From positions 1,526,136 to 1,590,135 of the forward strand of contig NZ_KE136481.1 in NCBI RefSeq assembly GCF_000407185.1: a stretch of 64,000 bases of DNA, in the 5' to 3' direction. Shown here one piece after another: positions 1 through 8,746 of the stretch. The first letter of the stretch is position 1. Each line of letters begins with the position of its first letter. The notes beneath the pieces are model-generated. The model saw only the letters and a list, made by a program, of their open reading frames with translations. It searched no databases and had not been told where the DNA came from. A program made the translations under genes and the position numbers. The stretch comes from Enterococcus malodoratus ATCC 43197. GTDB taxonomy: Bacteria > Bacillota > Bacilli > Lactobacillales > Enterococcaceae.

Positions 1-369
1 TTCATCCATACTTTGGACAGCTTCTTCAAAATGCTGCAAATCTGGATTTTTCTGTCTTCTAATAAAATAATAACTATATTCGTCGCCAATACTGGACTGT
101 GTATTTTTCACCTGTTTGAAAATCTCGTCCATATTCAAATCTGTCCAGGTAATATCATCAAGCACTGCTCCTTCAAACTGCTTTTGATGATAGTACTTTT
201 TCATACTGGCATAATCCCGTCCATCCAGTTTCCACTCCGGTACTTTCCCATACTCAGCTCTGATCTGAGCTTTGATTTTTTGATTTCGCCGATACACATA
301 ATAAAAATAGAACAGAAAAAAGAGCCCAACAATCCCGAAAACAATTCCATAAACCCCGATAACTCCCAC
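1..369 (-). CDS. MutS-family (MutS-related) membrane protein, N-terminal part, runs off the window
   Basis: Reading the minus strand from about 369 to 1 gives an open frame with a hydrophobic segment (residues about 5-25), a basic stretch, then the motif DDITWTDLNMD and, a little later, GDEYSYYFIRR. This pattern is typical of the N-terminus of the membrane-tethered MutS-related proteins of Firmicutes, which precede a MutS ATPase domain. A stop codon lies 17 codons upstream. The GTG at 369 has a GAGGG box seven bases before it and is my chosen start. The ATPase part lies outside the window, so the family call rests on the N-terminal motifs only. The function of this subfamily is not established. 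Confidence 0.6.
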   Translation of the reverse strand, partial: MGVIGVYGIVFGIVGLFFLFYFYYVYRRNQKIKAQIRAEYGKVPEWKLDGRDYASMKKYYHQKQFEGAVLDDITWTDLNMDEIFKQVKNTQSSIGDEYSYYFIRRQKNPDLQHFEEAVQSMDE

Positions 370-440
370 CAGCTGACCCTCACAATCTACTTTATTTATA
401 AAGTAATCTTACCATCGAAAAGGGGTAGTTAGAATATGCG

Positions 441-480
441 TAAATAAAAAATACCTCACGGCAATCACACCGGAGGTACT
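441..480 (-). terminator. intrinsic terminator of the NmrA-type gene
   Basis: On the minus strand, TACCTC-CGG pairs with CCG-GAGGTA (one bulged base) around an 8-base loop, and a T-rich run follows. It lies just after the stop codon at 492. Confidence 0.7.
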
Positions 481-491
481 CGTTTTACTAG

Positions 492-1433
492 TTAAACATC
501 TTTTGAATGTCTTTCGCCGATTTGAAATTCTTCGGCGTGTTCAAACATGTAGCGGACAGAGACTGGCAGATCCCCAGTCAATTCTTTAAAGTCATTCGTA
601 TGTTCAGCCATTTTATTTTCACGGATAGCCTGCGCAAAGGTGACCATTCCCTCGGAAGAGAACGGTGCTTCCGAATCGTCTTTGAATTTGCCTTCGGTTG
701 TTCGAGGCACGCCCATCGCATCGAATACAGCATAGTTTTCTTCGTCTGATATTTCTTTATAAGTCACATGGTTATTGGTTACTTCATTTCCGATAGCAAC
801 AAACTCGCTGATCGTCATCAAGTCTTTCCCATTGATATTCAAAATCTTGTGATGCAAGGTTTCATTGATCAATGCATAGGCGACTGCTTTGGCACAATCT
901 TTTCTTGAGATATAGGCCATTTTCCCGTCACCTTGACTGTTAGTTAGGACACCGTCGCCTTTAACATAGGTGAAGTAATTAGTGACCATCGCTTCTGCAT
1001 ATTGGGAATTGCGTAAGAAAATATAGTCAAGTCCGCTTGCTTCAATGTATTTTTCGGTATACGCATGGTCAATTTTTTCAATGCTGGGATTACTTGGATC
1101 TGCCGCATTAACTAACGATGTATAAATGATTTTCTTTACTCCGGCTGCTTTGGCCGCATCAACGACATTCTTATGTGCTCTTTGCCGTCTCTCTCCAACG
1201 AATGGCATAGAGATCAGTGCCACTGTTTCGCCGCCAGCAAATTTTTCAGCTAAACCATCTAAATGATTGAAATTGGTTTCGCGGGTTTCAACACCGCGAG
1301 CAGAAAACTTTTCTAAGGATGCTGCATCGTACCCGCAAAAAACTAAACGTTCTTTTTCCGCTATCGTTAATAGATACTCAGCCGCTTGTCCGCCTAAGTT
1401 CCCATCTACGCCAGTCAAAATTAACTTATTCAT
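492..1433 (-). CDS. NmrA-type NAD(P)-binding oxidoreductase (SDR superfamily)
   Basis: The protein (about 313 aa) starts MNKLILTGVDGNLGG, a glycine-rich Rossmann nucleotide-binding motif. It also carries YTSLVNA, RNSQYAEA and KMAYISRKDCAKA segments, as seen in atypical SDRs of the NmrA/QorB group, which reduce quinones or sense NAD(P)H ratios. The catalytic YxxxK is not evident. The ATG at 1433 has an AGGAGG box at good spacing; the longer upstream frame lacks one. The next gene upstream on the same strand is a LysR regulator about 100 bases away, which may control it. The substrate is unknown. Confidence 0.8.
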   Translation of the reverse strand: MNKLILTGVDGNLGGQAAEYLLTIAEKERLVFCGYDAASLEKFSARGVETRETNFNHLDGLAEKFAGGETVALISMPFVGERRQRAHKNVVDAAKAAGVKKIIYTSLVNAADPSNPSIEKIDHAYTEKYIEASGLDYIFLRNSQYAEAMVTNYFTYVKGDGVLTNSQGDGKMAYISRKDCAKAVAYALINETLHHKILNINGKDLMTISEFVAIGNEVTNNHVTYKEISDEENYAVFDAMGVPRTTEGKFKDDSEAPFSSEGMVTFAQAIRENKMAEHTNDFKELTGDLPVSVRYMFEHAEEFQIGERHSKDV

Positions 1434-1534
1434 TGAATGAAACCTCCTCATCTTTGATAAGTTAATCATATGTGATTTATTGATCAAGTTCCAATACATC
1501 TATTTAATAGCCCATAAGCAAAACTTATTGGTGC

Positions 1535-2410
1535 CTACTTTAACAATTCCAGTAATCGCTGCACCGTTGAATTCTGCTCGGTGTTTAAATACGCCAATAC
1601 AATTTCAAATTGGTGATGCGACTCTTTGATCGGTAAAGCCTTCAAATCCATATCATCCGCAATTCCCGGATAATTTTCTGGGAAGAAACCGACCAACTTG
1701 CTATTTTGAATCATAAAGATTTCGGTCTCGACATCATCGGTCACCTTCGCGATATTAGGGGCGTAGCCATCCTTCAAAGCATTCTCCAACATCAAATAGT
1801 AGGATTTACCGATAGTCTCCGGTGACAGCATAATAATCGGTTGGCTATACAGCTCTTCCATTGAAAGCATCTCTTTTTCAAAAAACGGGTGCTCTTTACC
1901 AACGACTGCACAATAATTTCCATAATATAAAGGCAATGTGCTGATCTGCTCCTCTTCAAAAAATTCCGAGTCAAAACTAATCGCCAGATCATAGCGCTGG
2001 TTCCTAAGATTTTCTGCGACTCCCTTTAATGGTACCTTTTCCACATCTAATAAAATATTTTCCTGTTCAATCTGCTGCTCCTGAATGATCTGGGAAAACA
2101 ATTGGATATCCATGATGGAGGTATATTCGATTCGAATACGATTCTGCTGCTCTTTATAATCAGACATCCGCTGAGTCAAACGATCGTATTGCTGCACCAA
2201 ATGAAGTGCTTCTTGATACAATATTTTTCCAGCATCCGTCGGCTTTACGGGAATTGTCGAGCGGTCGACTAATTGACAGCCAAAATATTCTTCTAAAAAA
2301 TGAATCTGCTGGGTAATACTTACTTGAGAGACAAAATTCTTTTTGCCCGCTTTCGTAAAGCTGCCTGTTTGAACCAGATCAATGAAGTATTTCAACTTTT
2401 CTAAATACAT
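1535..2410 (-). CDS. LysR-family transcriptional regulator
   Basis: This 291-aa protein has an N-terminal winged HTH of LysR type (FIDLVQTGSFTKAGKKNFVSQVSITQQIHFLEEYFGCQLVDRS, residues about 7-50) followed by a substrate-binding effector domain. The ATG at 2410 follows a GGAGGGG box; nine extra upstream codons lack one. It is co-directional with the NmrA-type oxidoreductase and divergent from the ABC exporter, so either could be its target. The effector is unknown. LysR proteins usually bind as tetramers near their own promoter. Confidence 0.88.
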   Translation of the reverse strand: MYLEKLKYFIDLVQTGSFTKAGKKNFVSQVSITQQIHFLEEYFGCQLVDRSTIPVKPTDAGKILYQEALHLVQQYDRLTQRMSDYKEQQNRIRIEYTSIMDIQLFSQIIQEQQIEQENILLDVEKVPLKGVAENLRNQRYDLAISFDSEFFEEEQISTLPLYYGNYCAVVGKEHPFFEKEMLSMEELYSQPIIMLSPETIGKSYYLMLENALKDGYAPNIAKVTDDVETEIFMIQNSKLVGFFPENYPGIADDMDLKALPIKESHHQFEIVLAYLNTEQNSTVQRLLELLK

Positions 2411-2607
2411 GATTTCCCCTCCGCTTCTTATTCTCATTCTAACAAATGTGTCCAGCGAGTCACGCTAAACAGCTCTACTTATTAAAAGGCACGTCTGTCG
2501 AGAGTTATTTACAAAAAAGAATCGGGGAATAATAGGCTTTTCCAGTTGTGCTCATGAAAATGAATGATAAAATAGGGGAATCACACTAAATAAGGCTGAC
2601 CGTTTAC

Positions 2608-2643
2608 ACGTTCTATTGTTATTTCAATACGATAATGGAACGT
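2608..2643. promoter_or_regulatory. imperfect inverted repeat upstream of the ABC exporter (candidate operator)
   Basis: ACGTTCTATT at 2608-2617 is mirrored by AATGGAACGT at 2634-2643 (nine of ten positions pair) across a 16-base spacer. It lies about 45 bases before the ATP-binding gene and between divergent genes. A TATAAA hexamer at 2655-2660 could be the -10 region. It could be a regulator site or a 5-prime hairpin. Confidence 0.4.
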
Positions 2644-2688
2644 GCAAAACGAATGTATAAATAAATAAGAACGAGGAGAACATCTTAA

Positions 2689-3606
2689 ATGACCTACGCA
2701 CTCGAAATAAACGATTTAAAAAAGGTATATGCTACTGGTGTCGAAGCTTTAAAAGGCATTGATCTATCTGTTGAAGAAGGTGATTTTTATGCCCTTTTAG
2801 GACCAAACGGTGCTGGAAAATCTACCACTATTGGGATCATCACTTCGCTTGTTAACAAAACCTCCGGCAACGTAAAAGTTTTCGGCTATGACTTGGACAA
2901 AGAACTAGTGATGGCCAAACAGCAAATTGGATTGGTGCCGCAGGAATTCAATTTCAACCCGTTTGAAACGGTCCAACAAATCGTCGTCAACCAAGCTGGC
3001 TACTACGGCGTGCCGCGAAAAGAAGCATTAGTCCGCAGCGAAAAATACTTAAAACAATCCGACTTGTGGGAGAAACGTGATGTAAGAGCGCGGATGCTTT
3101 CCGGCGGTATGAAACGGCGCTTGATGATTGCTCGAGCCTTGATGCATGAGCCACGCCTGCTGATCTTAGATGAACCAACGGCTGGAGTCGATATCGAATT
3201 ACGCCGCGAAATGTGGAAATTTTTAAGAGAATTGAACGCGAATGGCACGACGATTATCTTAACGACCCACTATTTGGAAGAAGCTGAAATGCTTTGCCGC
3301 AACATCGGCATCATTCAATCGGGCGAATTAATCGAAAATACTAGTATGAAGTCTCTATTGGCGAAGCTGCAATTTGAAACATTTATTTTTGACTTAGAGC
3401 CCTTTGATAAGGAACCAGACATCACTGGCTTTGCCCATACTTTTACAGATGAGCAAACGCTGGAAGTCGAAGTTGTTCGCGATCAAGGAATCAATGAACT
3501 ATTCGAACAGCTAACGAATCAAGGAATCAAAGTGCTTTCCATGCGAAATAAATCCAACCGCTTAGAAGAACTGTTCCTAAAAATCACGGAGGAAAAACAT
3601 GTTTAA
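2689..3606 (+). CDS. ABC transporter ATP-binding protein (ABC-2/DrrA type)
   Basis: The 305-aa protein has Walker A GPNGAGKST (residues about 38-46), a Q-loop (GLVPQEFNF), the signature LSGGMKRR, Walker B LLILDEPTAGVD and the switch histidine (TTHY). The short C-terminal extension (about 90 aa) fits DrrA/YadG-type exporters. The start ATG has a GAGGAG box. The permease gene begins eight bases before its stop, so the two are translationally coupled. Such pairs export lipids, drugs or polysaccharides; the substrate here cannot be told. Regulation may involve the inverted repeat at 2608-2643. Confidence 0.92.
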   Translation: MTYALEINDLKKVYATGVEALKGIDLSVEEGDFYALLGPNGAGKSTTIGIITSLVNKTSGNVKVFGYDLDKELVMAKQQIGLVPQEFNFNPFETVQQIVVNQAGYYGVPRKEALVRSEKYLKQSDLWEKRDVRARMLSGGMKRRLMIARALMHEPRLLILDEPTAGVDIELRREMWKFLRELNANGTTIILTTHYLEEAEMLCRNIGIIQSGELIENTSMKSLLAKLQFETFIFDLEPFDKEPDITGFAHTFTDEQTLEVEVVRDQGINELFEQLTNQGIKVLSMRNKSNRLEELFLKITEEKHV

Positions 3607-4369
3607 TCTATATTTTACCGCGCTTAAAAGTCTGGCGGTCAAAGAAACCAATCGCTATATGCGCATTTGGGTTCAAACCTTAGTCCCGCCAGTTATCACT
3701 ACTTCTTTATATTTTGTTATCTTTGGAAACTTAATCGGCGGACGAATCGGTGATATGGCCGGCTTTTCTTATATGGAATTTATCGTGCCTGGGCTGATCA
3801 TGATGTCAGCCATCACAAGTTCTTATGCGAATGTCTCCTCTTCGTTTTTCTCGCAAAAATTCCAAAAAAATATCGAAGAGATCTTAGTCGCTCCCGTCCC
3901 AACGCACATCATTATTTGGGGCTTCGTAATTGGCGGTGTCGGCCGCAGCGTCTTAGTTGGAACATTAGTGACGATCATCTCACTATTTTTCGTTCCACTG
4001 CATGTGTACTCATGGTTTATCGTTGTCATCACCTTGTTAATGACCGCTATTTTATTTTCTTTAGCCGGTTTACTGAACGGGATTTTCGCCCAATCATTCG
4101 ATGATGTCTCGATCGTTCCGACCTTTGTTTTACAACCCTTAACTTATCTCGGCGGTGTTTTCTATGCTATCTCTATGCTGCCGCCATTTTGGCAAGGCGT
4201 CTCAAAAATCAATCCGATCGTTTATATGATCTCTGGTTTCCGTTACGGCTTCCTTGGTGTGATGGATGTATCGATCGTTGTTTCGATGTCTATTTTAGTA
4301 TTATTCATCGTCGTTCTTTACAGCGTCTGCTGGTATTTGATCGACCGCGGTCGTGGATTAAGAAGCTAA
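3599..4369 (+). CDS. ABC-2 type transporter permease
   Basis: The 256-aa protein has about six hydrophobic segments and ABC-2 permease features, including the early FIVPGLIMMS stretch, EEILVAPVP near the first cytoplasmic loop and PLTYLGGVFY before the last segments. It overlaps the ATP-binding gene by eight bases and a GGAGG box lies inside that gene's end. Together they form a YadG/YadH-like exporter. A strong terminator follows directly. Confidence 0.9.
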   Translation: MFNLYFTALKSLAVKETNRYMRIWVQTLVPPVITTSLYFVIFGNLIGGRIGDMAGFSYMEFIVPGLIMMSAITSSYANVSSSFFSQKFQKNIEEILVAPVPTHIIIWGFVIGGVGRSVLVGTLVTIISLFFVPLHVYSWFIVVITLLMTAILFSLAGLLNGIFAQSFDDVSIVPTFVLQPLTYLGGVFYAISMLPPFWQGVSKINPIVYMISGFRYGFLGVMDVSIVVSMSILVLFIVVLYSVCWYLIDRGRGLRS

Positions 4370-4372
4370 AAC

Positions 4373-4414
4373 AAAAAAAGAGTTTGAGCAATTGACTGCT
4401 CAAACTCTTTTTTT
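4373..4414. terminator. bidirectional terminator between the exporter and dgaF
   Basis: AGAGTTTGAGCA and TGCTCAAACTCT form a perfect 12-bp stem with a six-base loop, flanked by an A-run on the left and a T-run on the right. It can serve both the plus-strand exporter and the minus-strand dga operon. Confidence 0.9.
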
Positions 4415-4423
4415 TATTGTATG

Positions 4424-5164
4424 CTAATTCAATATTTTCTTCATTATCCCCAACAATGTTTTAACATCTTCTGTTTTTGTATCCCCTGTCTCCGCATCAA
4501 TGATCGAGCTATATACATGCGGAATGACCTTTTTGACTCCCGCATCGACAGCGATTTGAACGATCTCTTCAAAATTAGCTAAATCAATTCCGCCAGTCGG
4601 CTCTAAATAGAAATCATACTTCGCACATGCTTCCGCCACAGCCTGGTATTCTGCTTTATGTGCCAGACCCTTCATAGGAAAATACTTCACCGAACTACCT
4701 CCCATATCTTGCAGCAGCTTGATGGCTGTCTCAATCGGTACGATTGCTTCTGGTGCCGACGAACTTAATGGCCCAGTCGCAATATTGACATACCCGACTT
4801 TTCCAGTCGGTGAAACTAACCCGTTGATAATTGTTTCATTCTGTCCTAAAAGTGCGCGCGAATTCCCCACTCCGGTAAAAACTTGATTGACATGCTGCGG
4901 TTGTAAAATAGCTGAAATCCGCGAAACCATTTGACTTTGATTCGGATCGCCCGCTCCTAAGCCGACGGATAAGGCATTATTTGTTGCCGCTTGATACCGT
5001 TTCATATCTGCGATTGCTGCTGCATCCGTCGCGTACTTTTTCGATAATACTCCTAACACAACATGTCCTTCAGCCGCCTCGTAACATTCTTTGGCATTTT
5101 CAACTGAGTTTGCTAACACATTCAAACAGATCCGATTTTCTAAATAGCTTGGTGTTAATGACAT
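4424..5164 (-). CDS. dgaF: 2-dehydro-3-deoxy-phosphogluconate aldolase, DgaF type
   Basis: This 246-aa protein matches the KDPG-aldolase family that accompanies DgaE. It would cleave 2-keto-3-deoxygluconate 6-phosphate to pyruvate and glyceraldehyde 3-phosphate, the last step of D-glucosaminate breakdown. The segment SSVKYFPMKG holds candidate Schiff-base lysines, and LEPTGGIDL fits a phosphate-binding loop of a TIM barrel. It lies 12 bases after dgaE with its own GAGGAG box. It is the last gene of the six-gene operon and is followed by a terminator. The assignment follows from gene order and motifs, compared with the known Salmonella dga system. Confidence 0.85.
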   Translation of the reverse strand: MSLTPSYLENRICLNVLANSVENAKECYEAAEGHVVLGVLSKKYATDAAAIADMKRYQAATNNALSVGLGAGDPNQSQMVSRISAILQPQHVNQVFTGVGNSRALLGQNETIINGLVSPTGKVGYVNIATGPLSSSAPEAIVPIETAIKLLQDMGGSSVKYFPMKGLAHKAEYQAVAEACAKYDFYLEPTGGIDLANFEEIVQIAVDAGVKKVIPHVYSSIIDAETGDTKTEDVKTLLGIMKKILN

Positions 5165-5176
5165 ACCGTCTCTCCT

Positions 5177-6268
5177 CTATTTCATAATTTCTTGCAGACG
5201 CCGAACAATTTTTTCTAGTTCCTGTTCATTGACTGAACGAACATCAAATTCAACGATGCCATTATTCGCTTGGTACTCACGCGTATAAATGGCGGGATTT
5301 TCTGCTTTCAGTTCAGTAATGACCGTCTGCGCACTTTTTTCTCCAGTAATTTTCACACTTGCTCGGTAAATATCTCTGCCAGCACCATCTTGTACGATTT
5401 TCGCTTCTAAGCCGGCAATTTGATTCACACTTGCTATGAGTGGATCCAATCGCTGCTGCATCATTTCGCCAGACTCGCTTCCAAGAGCTAAATAATCCGC
5501 CACTGCCTGCGTAAAGCCTAAAACATTGTCTTTGCCAATTTTCATTGCGCGGCCGATGCCTTTACTTTGCAGCCTAGTCCACTCTACATATTGCTTTTTG
5601 CCGATAACCAATCCAGCACTAGGTCCTTCGATCGCTTTTGCTCCAGAATAGATAACCAAATCCGCACCTGCTTGCGTATAATGAAACAGATCTTCTTCTG
5701 CCGCTGCATCGATGATCAATGGCAGCTTGTACTTCTTAGCTACTTTCACTGCATCTTCAACACTCAACATACTTTTTTGAACGGTATGATGACTTTTTAC
5801 ATATAGAATCGCCGCTGTTTCTGGTGTTATCATCAACTCAAGATGCTCCGCTGAACACATATTAGCGTAACCAGTCTCGACGACTCGGCCGCCGCCTTGC
5901 TGGATCATAACTTCTACCGGTGTGCCATAATCAACATTGTGCCCTTTAGGAATGACAATCTCTCTTTTGGCTATTCTATTCGTATAGGGATGGTAGGCAT
6001 GATACAGACTCCCTTCCCCAATCACAGCCGCAACGGATTGCGCAATTCCCGCCGAAGCAGAAGAAACGATTTGTGCGTCTTCCGTTTGCAATAATTCGGC
6101 GAGATATTTACCTGTTTGAATCATCAAGTCGCTCATCTCAAAAAAATGTTCCCCGCCAAAACGTTGGGCAGCCAATACATTTTTCGATACTTTGGAAACA
6201 CCTAAAATCGTCATCCGTCCGGAAGCATTGATGACTTCCTTTAAACCAAATTTTTCATAGCTGATCAT
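5177..6268 (-). CDS. dgaE: D-glucosaminate-6-phosphate ammonia lyase (PLP enzyme), DgaE type
   Basis: The 363-aa protein belongs to the SelA-like fold-type I PLP enzymes. It has DAAAEED, where the aspartate would bind the cofactor ring, and IYSGAKAIEGPSAG, where the lysine should form the Schiff base. DgaE converts D-glucosaminate 6-phosphate to 2-keto-3-deoxygluconate 6-phosphate plus ammonia. It sits between the PTS genes and dgaF, which supports this over selenocysteine synthase; no Sec genes are nearby. The start ATG follows GAAGGTG. Confidence 0.87.
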   Translation of the reverse strand: MISYEKFGLKEVINASGRMTILGVSKVSKNVLAAQRFGGEHFFEMSDLMIQTGKYLAELLQTEDAQIVSSASAGIAQSVAAVIGEGSLYHAYHPYTNRIAKREIVIPKGHNVDYGTPVEVMIQQGGGRVVETGYANMCSAEHLELMITPETAAILYVKSHHTVQKSMLSVEDAVKVAKKYKLPLIIDAAAEEDLFHYTQAGADLVIYSGAKAIEGPSAGLVIGKKQYVEWTRLQSKGIGRAMKIGKDNVLGFTQAVADYLALGSESGEMMQQRLDPLIASVNQIAGLEAKIVQDGAGRDIYRASVKITGEKSAQTVITELKAENPAIYTREYQANNGIVEFDVRSVNEQELEKIVRRLQEIMK

Positions 6269-6288
6269 TTTTACACCTTCAATAATTT

Positions 6289-7140
6289 TTATAATAATCC
6301 AAAGAATGACGCGACAATACTGATTACAACAATCGTTCCAATAATGATCCCATATCTCGGTCCTTTTTTGACCATGAAGAAGTAGATGGCAAATACCGCA
6401 GCTAACGGCAGTAATCCCTTCACGATCTGATCAAAAATATCCTGTAAAATAATCGTAGCGCCACCTGGAACTTTGAATTTCATTGGGCTGGTGATATTTA
6501 CATAACTCGCACTCAAAGCACCCATCATCATCATCCCAAGAACATTCGCAGCATAGATCACTTGCTTGATTTTCCCGTCCTTCAACAAACTTAAAATAGA
6601 GTTACGACCTAACGTATACGATTTATTAATCAAGAGCCAGCTGATATACATTGTAACGGCTGTATAAATCACAATCGGACCAACCCCGCCGATCGCATTC
6701 CCATTAGAAGCCATTGGAATAAAGATGGAAATGATCAACGGCATAACTGCTGCCCAAATGATCGAATCACCAATTCCTGCCAACGGTCCCATCAAACCAG
6801 TCTTAATCGAAGTGATCGCTGTATCGGTAATCGCCGCGCCGTTCGATTTTTCTTCTTCCATCGCAATAACGATCCCTTGGATAGAGGAGCCGATCGTTCC
6901 TTCCGTATTAAAGAAATTCAAATGACGTTTCAATGCTTCTCGCTGTGCCTCTTCATCATCTGCATACAATTTCTTTACAGCTGGAATCATTGAAGCACAA
7001 AAGACCAAACTCTGTAATCGTTCATAGGAATTGGATAATTCACACCCTAATTGATAGATCCAAAACGAGCGAGACAATTCTTTTTTGGTAATTTTCTTTT
7101 GTTCCAATTGCTGTTCATTTTTTTCTGTCATTTGTTCCAT
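6289..7140 (-). CDS. dgaD: PTS mannose-family EIID component, DgaD type
   Basis: This 283-aa membrane protein has the EIID hallmarks: ELSRSFWIYQLGCELSNSYERLQ near the N-terminus, HLNFFNTEG, GLMGPLAGIGDSIIW, and hydrophobic C-terminal helices. Together with EIIC it forms the channel for D-glucosaminate uptake and phosphorylation. Its ATG overlaps the EIIC stop codon (TAATG), indicating tight translational coupling. The box GAGGAGG lies seven bases before. Confidence 0.92.
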   Translation of the reverse strand: MEQMTEKNEQQLEQKKITKKELSRSFWIYQLGCELSNSYERLQSLVFCASMIPAVKKLYADDEEAQREALKRHLNFFNTEGTIGSSIQGIVIAMEEEKSNGAAITDTAITSIKTGLMGPLAGIGDSIIWAAVMPLIISIFIPMASNGNAIGGVGPIVIYTAVTMYISWLLINKSYTLGRNSILSLLKDGKIKQVIYAANVLGMMMMGALSASYVNITSPMKFKVPGGATIILQDIFDQIVKGLLPLAAVFAIYFFMVKKGPRYGIIIGTIVVISIVASFFGLL

Positions 7141-7889
7141 TACGCTGCCTCCTCTTCTAACGCCTTGTTTCTAACCAAGAATGCTACACAAATACCAATA
7201 ATTGCTACGGCCATAACTTCTGCCCCAAAGTAAACAACAGCCACAAAACCAATTAGGAAATAAGGAATCAAATGCTTCTTGCCAATCACCATGATCGTTA
7301 AAGCAAATCCAAGTGCTGGTAAGATGCCGCCCATTACTTCAAAGCCATGCATCAACCATTCTGGAATCACATCCAAAACTTGATTGACGATCGATTGACC
7401 AAAGAAGTTCGCAGCAAAGACTAGCGGAAAGCGAATAACAAAACCTGCAATTGCTGGATAAAGAAAAGCTGCACGATAAATCCCTGAATAATTTAAATCC
7501 TCCGCATAGTTGTCTGCCATATGAACCCAAGTCGCATTGACTGTCCGGCGTAGTTGATCCATAAATACGCCTAATACACCGAATGGAACAGCTAAAGCAA
7601 TCGCTGCTTCTGCATTCATGCCGACACCCAAAGCGATTGGAATCGCAATAGCTGAAGCCAGCGCTGGATCACTAGGGACATTCCCGCCTGGTGTAGACGT
7701 TACTCCTAAATAAACCAACTGAATCCCCGCACCGATCACCATTGCTTCTGATAATTTGCCCGTCGCAATCCCTGCAACCAATGCCGCAGATAACGGTTGA
7801 GACAGCATTCCCGAGAAAGTATAACCAAAACGCAGCCGAGCAAACCAATAGTACAACCCCATCACGATTGAAATACCTAGAACACCCAT
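7140..7889 (-). CDS. dgaC: PTS mannose-family EIIC component, DgaC type
   Basis: The 249-aa integral membrane protein has the EIIC-Man/sorbose pattern, including GIATGKLSEAMVIGAGIQLVYLG and GGNVPSDPALASAIAIPIALG. It works with EIID as the transport channel. Its start has an AGGAG box that lies at the edge of a repeat element; that repeat fills the unusually long gap to the EIIB gene. It is part of the operon running from 9154 to 4424. Confidence 0.92.
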   Translation of the reverse strand: MGVLGISIVMGLYYWFARLRFGYTFSGMLSQPLSAALVAGIATGKLSEAMVIGAGIQLVYLGVTSTPGGNVPSDPALASAIAIPIALGVGMNAEAAIALAVPFGVLGVFMDQLRRTVNATWVHMADNYAEDLNYSGIYRAAFLYPAIAGFVIRFPLVFAANFFGQSIVNQVLDVIPEWLMHGFEVMGGILPALGFALTIMVIGKKHLIPYFLIGFVAVVYFGAEVMAVAIIGICVAFLVRNKALEEEAA

Positions 7890-7901
7890 AATTCAAACAC
7901 T

Positions 7902-8238
7902 CCTTTTTCTTTTTAATGTATTTATTTTTCCTGCAGAAAAATAAGTTTGATTTTCAAGCCGTATATCATCTAACTAAACTGTTCTTCTTTTGTTTTGGTT
8001 CAATAACTTCATTTCCAGTTCTTACTAGACTGACTGCCAAAAGTTAGACTGACATCCTTTTTCTTTTTAATGTATTTATTTTTCCTGCAGAAAAATAAGT
8101 TTGATTTTCAAGCCGTATATCATCTAACTAAACTGTTCTTCTTTTGTCTTTGATTGAATAATTTCAATTTCAGTTCGTACTAAACAGACTGCTAAAAGTT
8201 AGACTGACATCCTTTTTCTTTTTATTGTATTTATTTTT
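7902..8238 (-). repeat. tandem intergenic element between dgaB and dgaC (two full units plus a partial unit)
   Basis: A unit of 154-155 bases begins at 7902 and again at 8056, and its first 28 bases recur at 8211 up to the EIIB stop codon. The part near EIIC is identical in both units; the middle differs at several positions. Each unit holds a 9-bp hairpin (TTATTTTTC/GAAAAATAA) and a pair of arms, TCTAACT and AGTTAGA, at 7969/8042 and 8123/8197. The boundary repeat also supplies sequence just before the dgaC ribosome site. A related element is found in the same place in the second PTS operon. Confidence 0.85.
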
Positions 8239-8734
8239 ATAATGTCTTATACTTTTCAATCAATTTATGAATTGGGACTGGTGTTTCTTCTGGGATGGCT
8301 TGGAAATAAACCTCCATATTTTTCGCTAAGAGTCCTTCTAAAATCTCGACGTCATCTTCGGATAGATTAATATTTTTTACTACGTTTTTACGACTGGGAC
8401 CACCGCCAAGTCCGCCAACTTGAATCGCTTCTTTGACAACTCCCGCTTCGACCATTTCCCGCAGCGTTGTTAAATCTGGTACTAGAAACAGCACTTTACT
8501 ATTTTTAGCCGCCGCTTCATTTTCCCAATAGGCTTTGACTGATTCGGTTCCTTTGATAATGACTTCCACACCGGGAGGCGCCGCCATCAAGTAAATACTT
8601 TGCAAAAATTCATCCTGCTCCAGCTCATCACTTACTACGATAATTTCATTGGCCGCGGATTGCTGCAGCCACTTAGTAACAACTTGACCATGGATCAAGC
8701 GACTATCTACTCTAGCTAATACGATTTTTGACAT
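8237..8734 (-). CDS. dgaB: PTS mannose-family EIIB component, DgaB type
   Basis: The 165-aa cytoplasmic protein begins MSKIVLARVDSRLIHGQVV; the histidine of RLIHGQ is the phosphorylation site of EIIB-Man/sorbose proteins. It passes phosphate from EIIA to the sugar acid. I chose the ATG at 8734 rather than the one three codons earlier because the AAAGG box directly abuts the earlier one. It begins about a dozen bases after dgaA. Confidence 0.92.
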   Translation of the reverse strand: MSKIVLARVDSRLIHGQVVTKWLQQSAANEIIVVSDELEQDEFLQSIYLMAAPPGVEVIIKGTESVKAYWENEAAAKNSKVLFLVPDLTTLREMVEAGVVKEAIQVGGLGGGPSRKNVVKNINLSEDDVEILEGLLAKNMEVYFQAIPEETPVPIHKLIEKYKTL

Positions 8735-8746
8735 TTTCCTCATCCT

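Noticed and set aside
13-432. 139-codon plus-strand reading frame at the left edge
   Set aside because: It overlaps the minus-strand MutS-like frame, which has recognisable family motifs; the plus-strand product has none and no ribosome site.
7902-8238. Tandem repeat read as possible CRISPR or IS remnant
   Set aside because: Only two and a fraction units, no transposase frame and no spacer pattern; a small hairpin-bearing repeat fits better.
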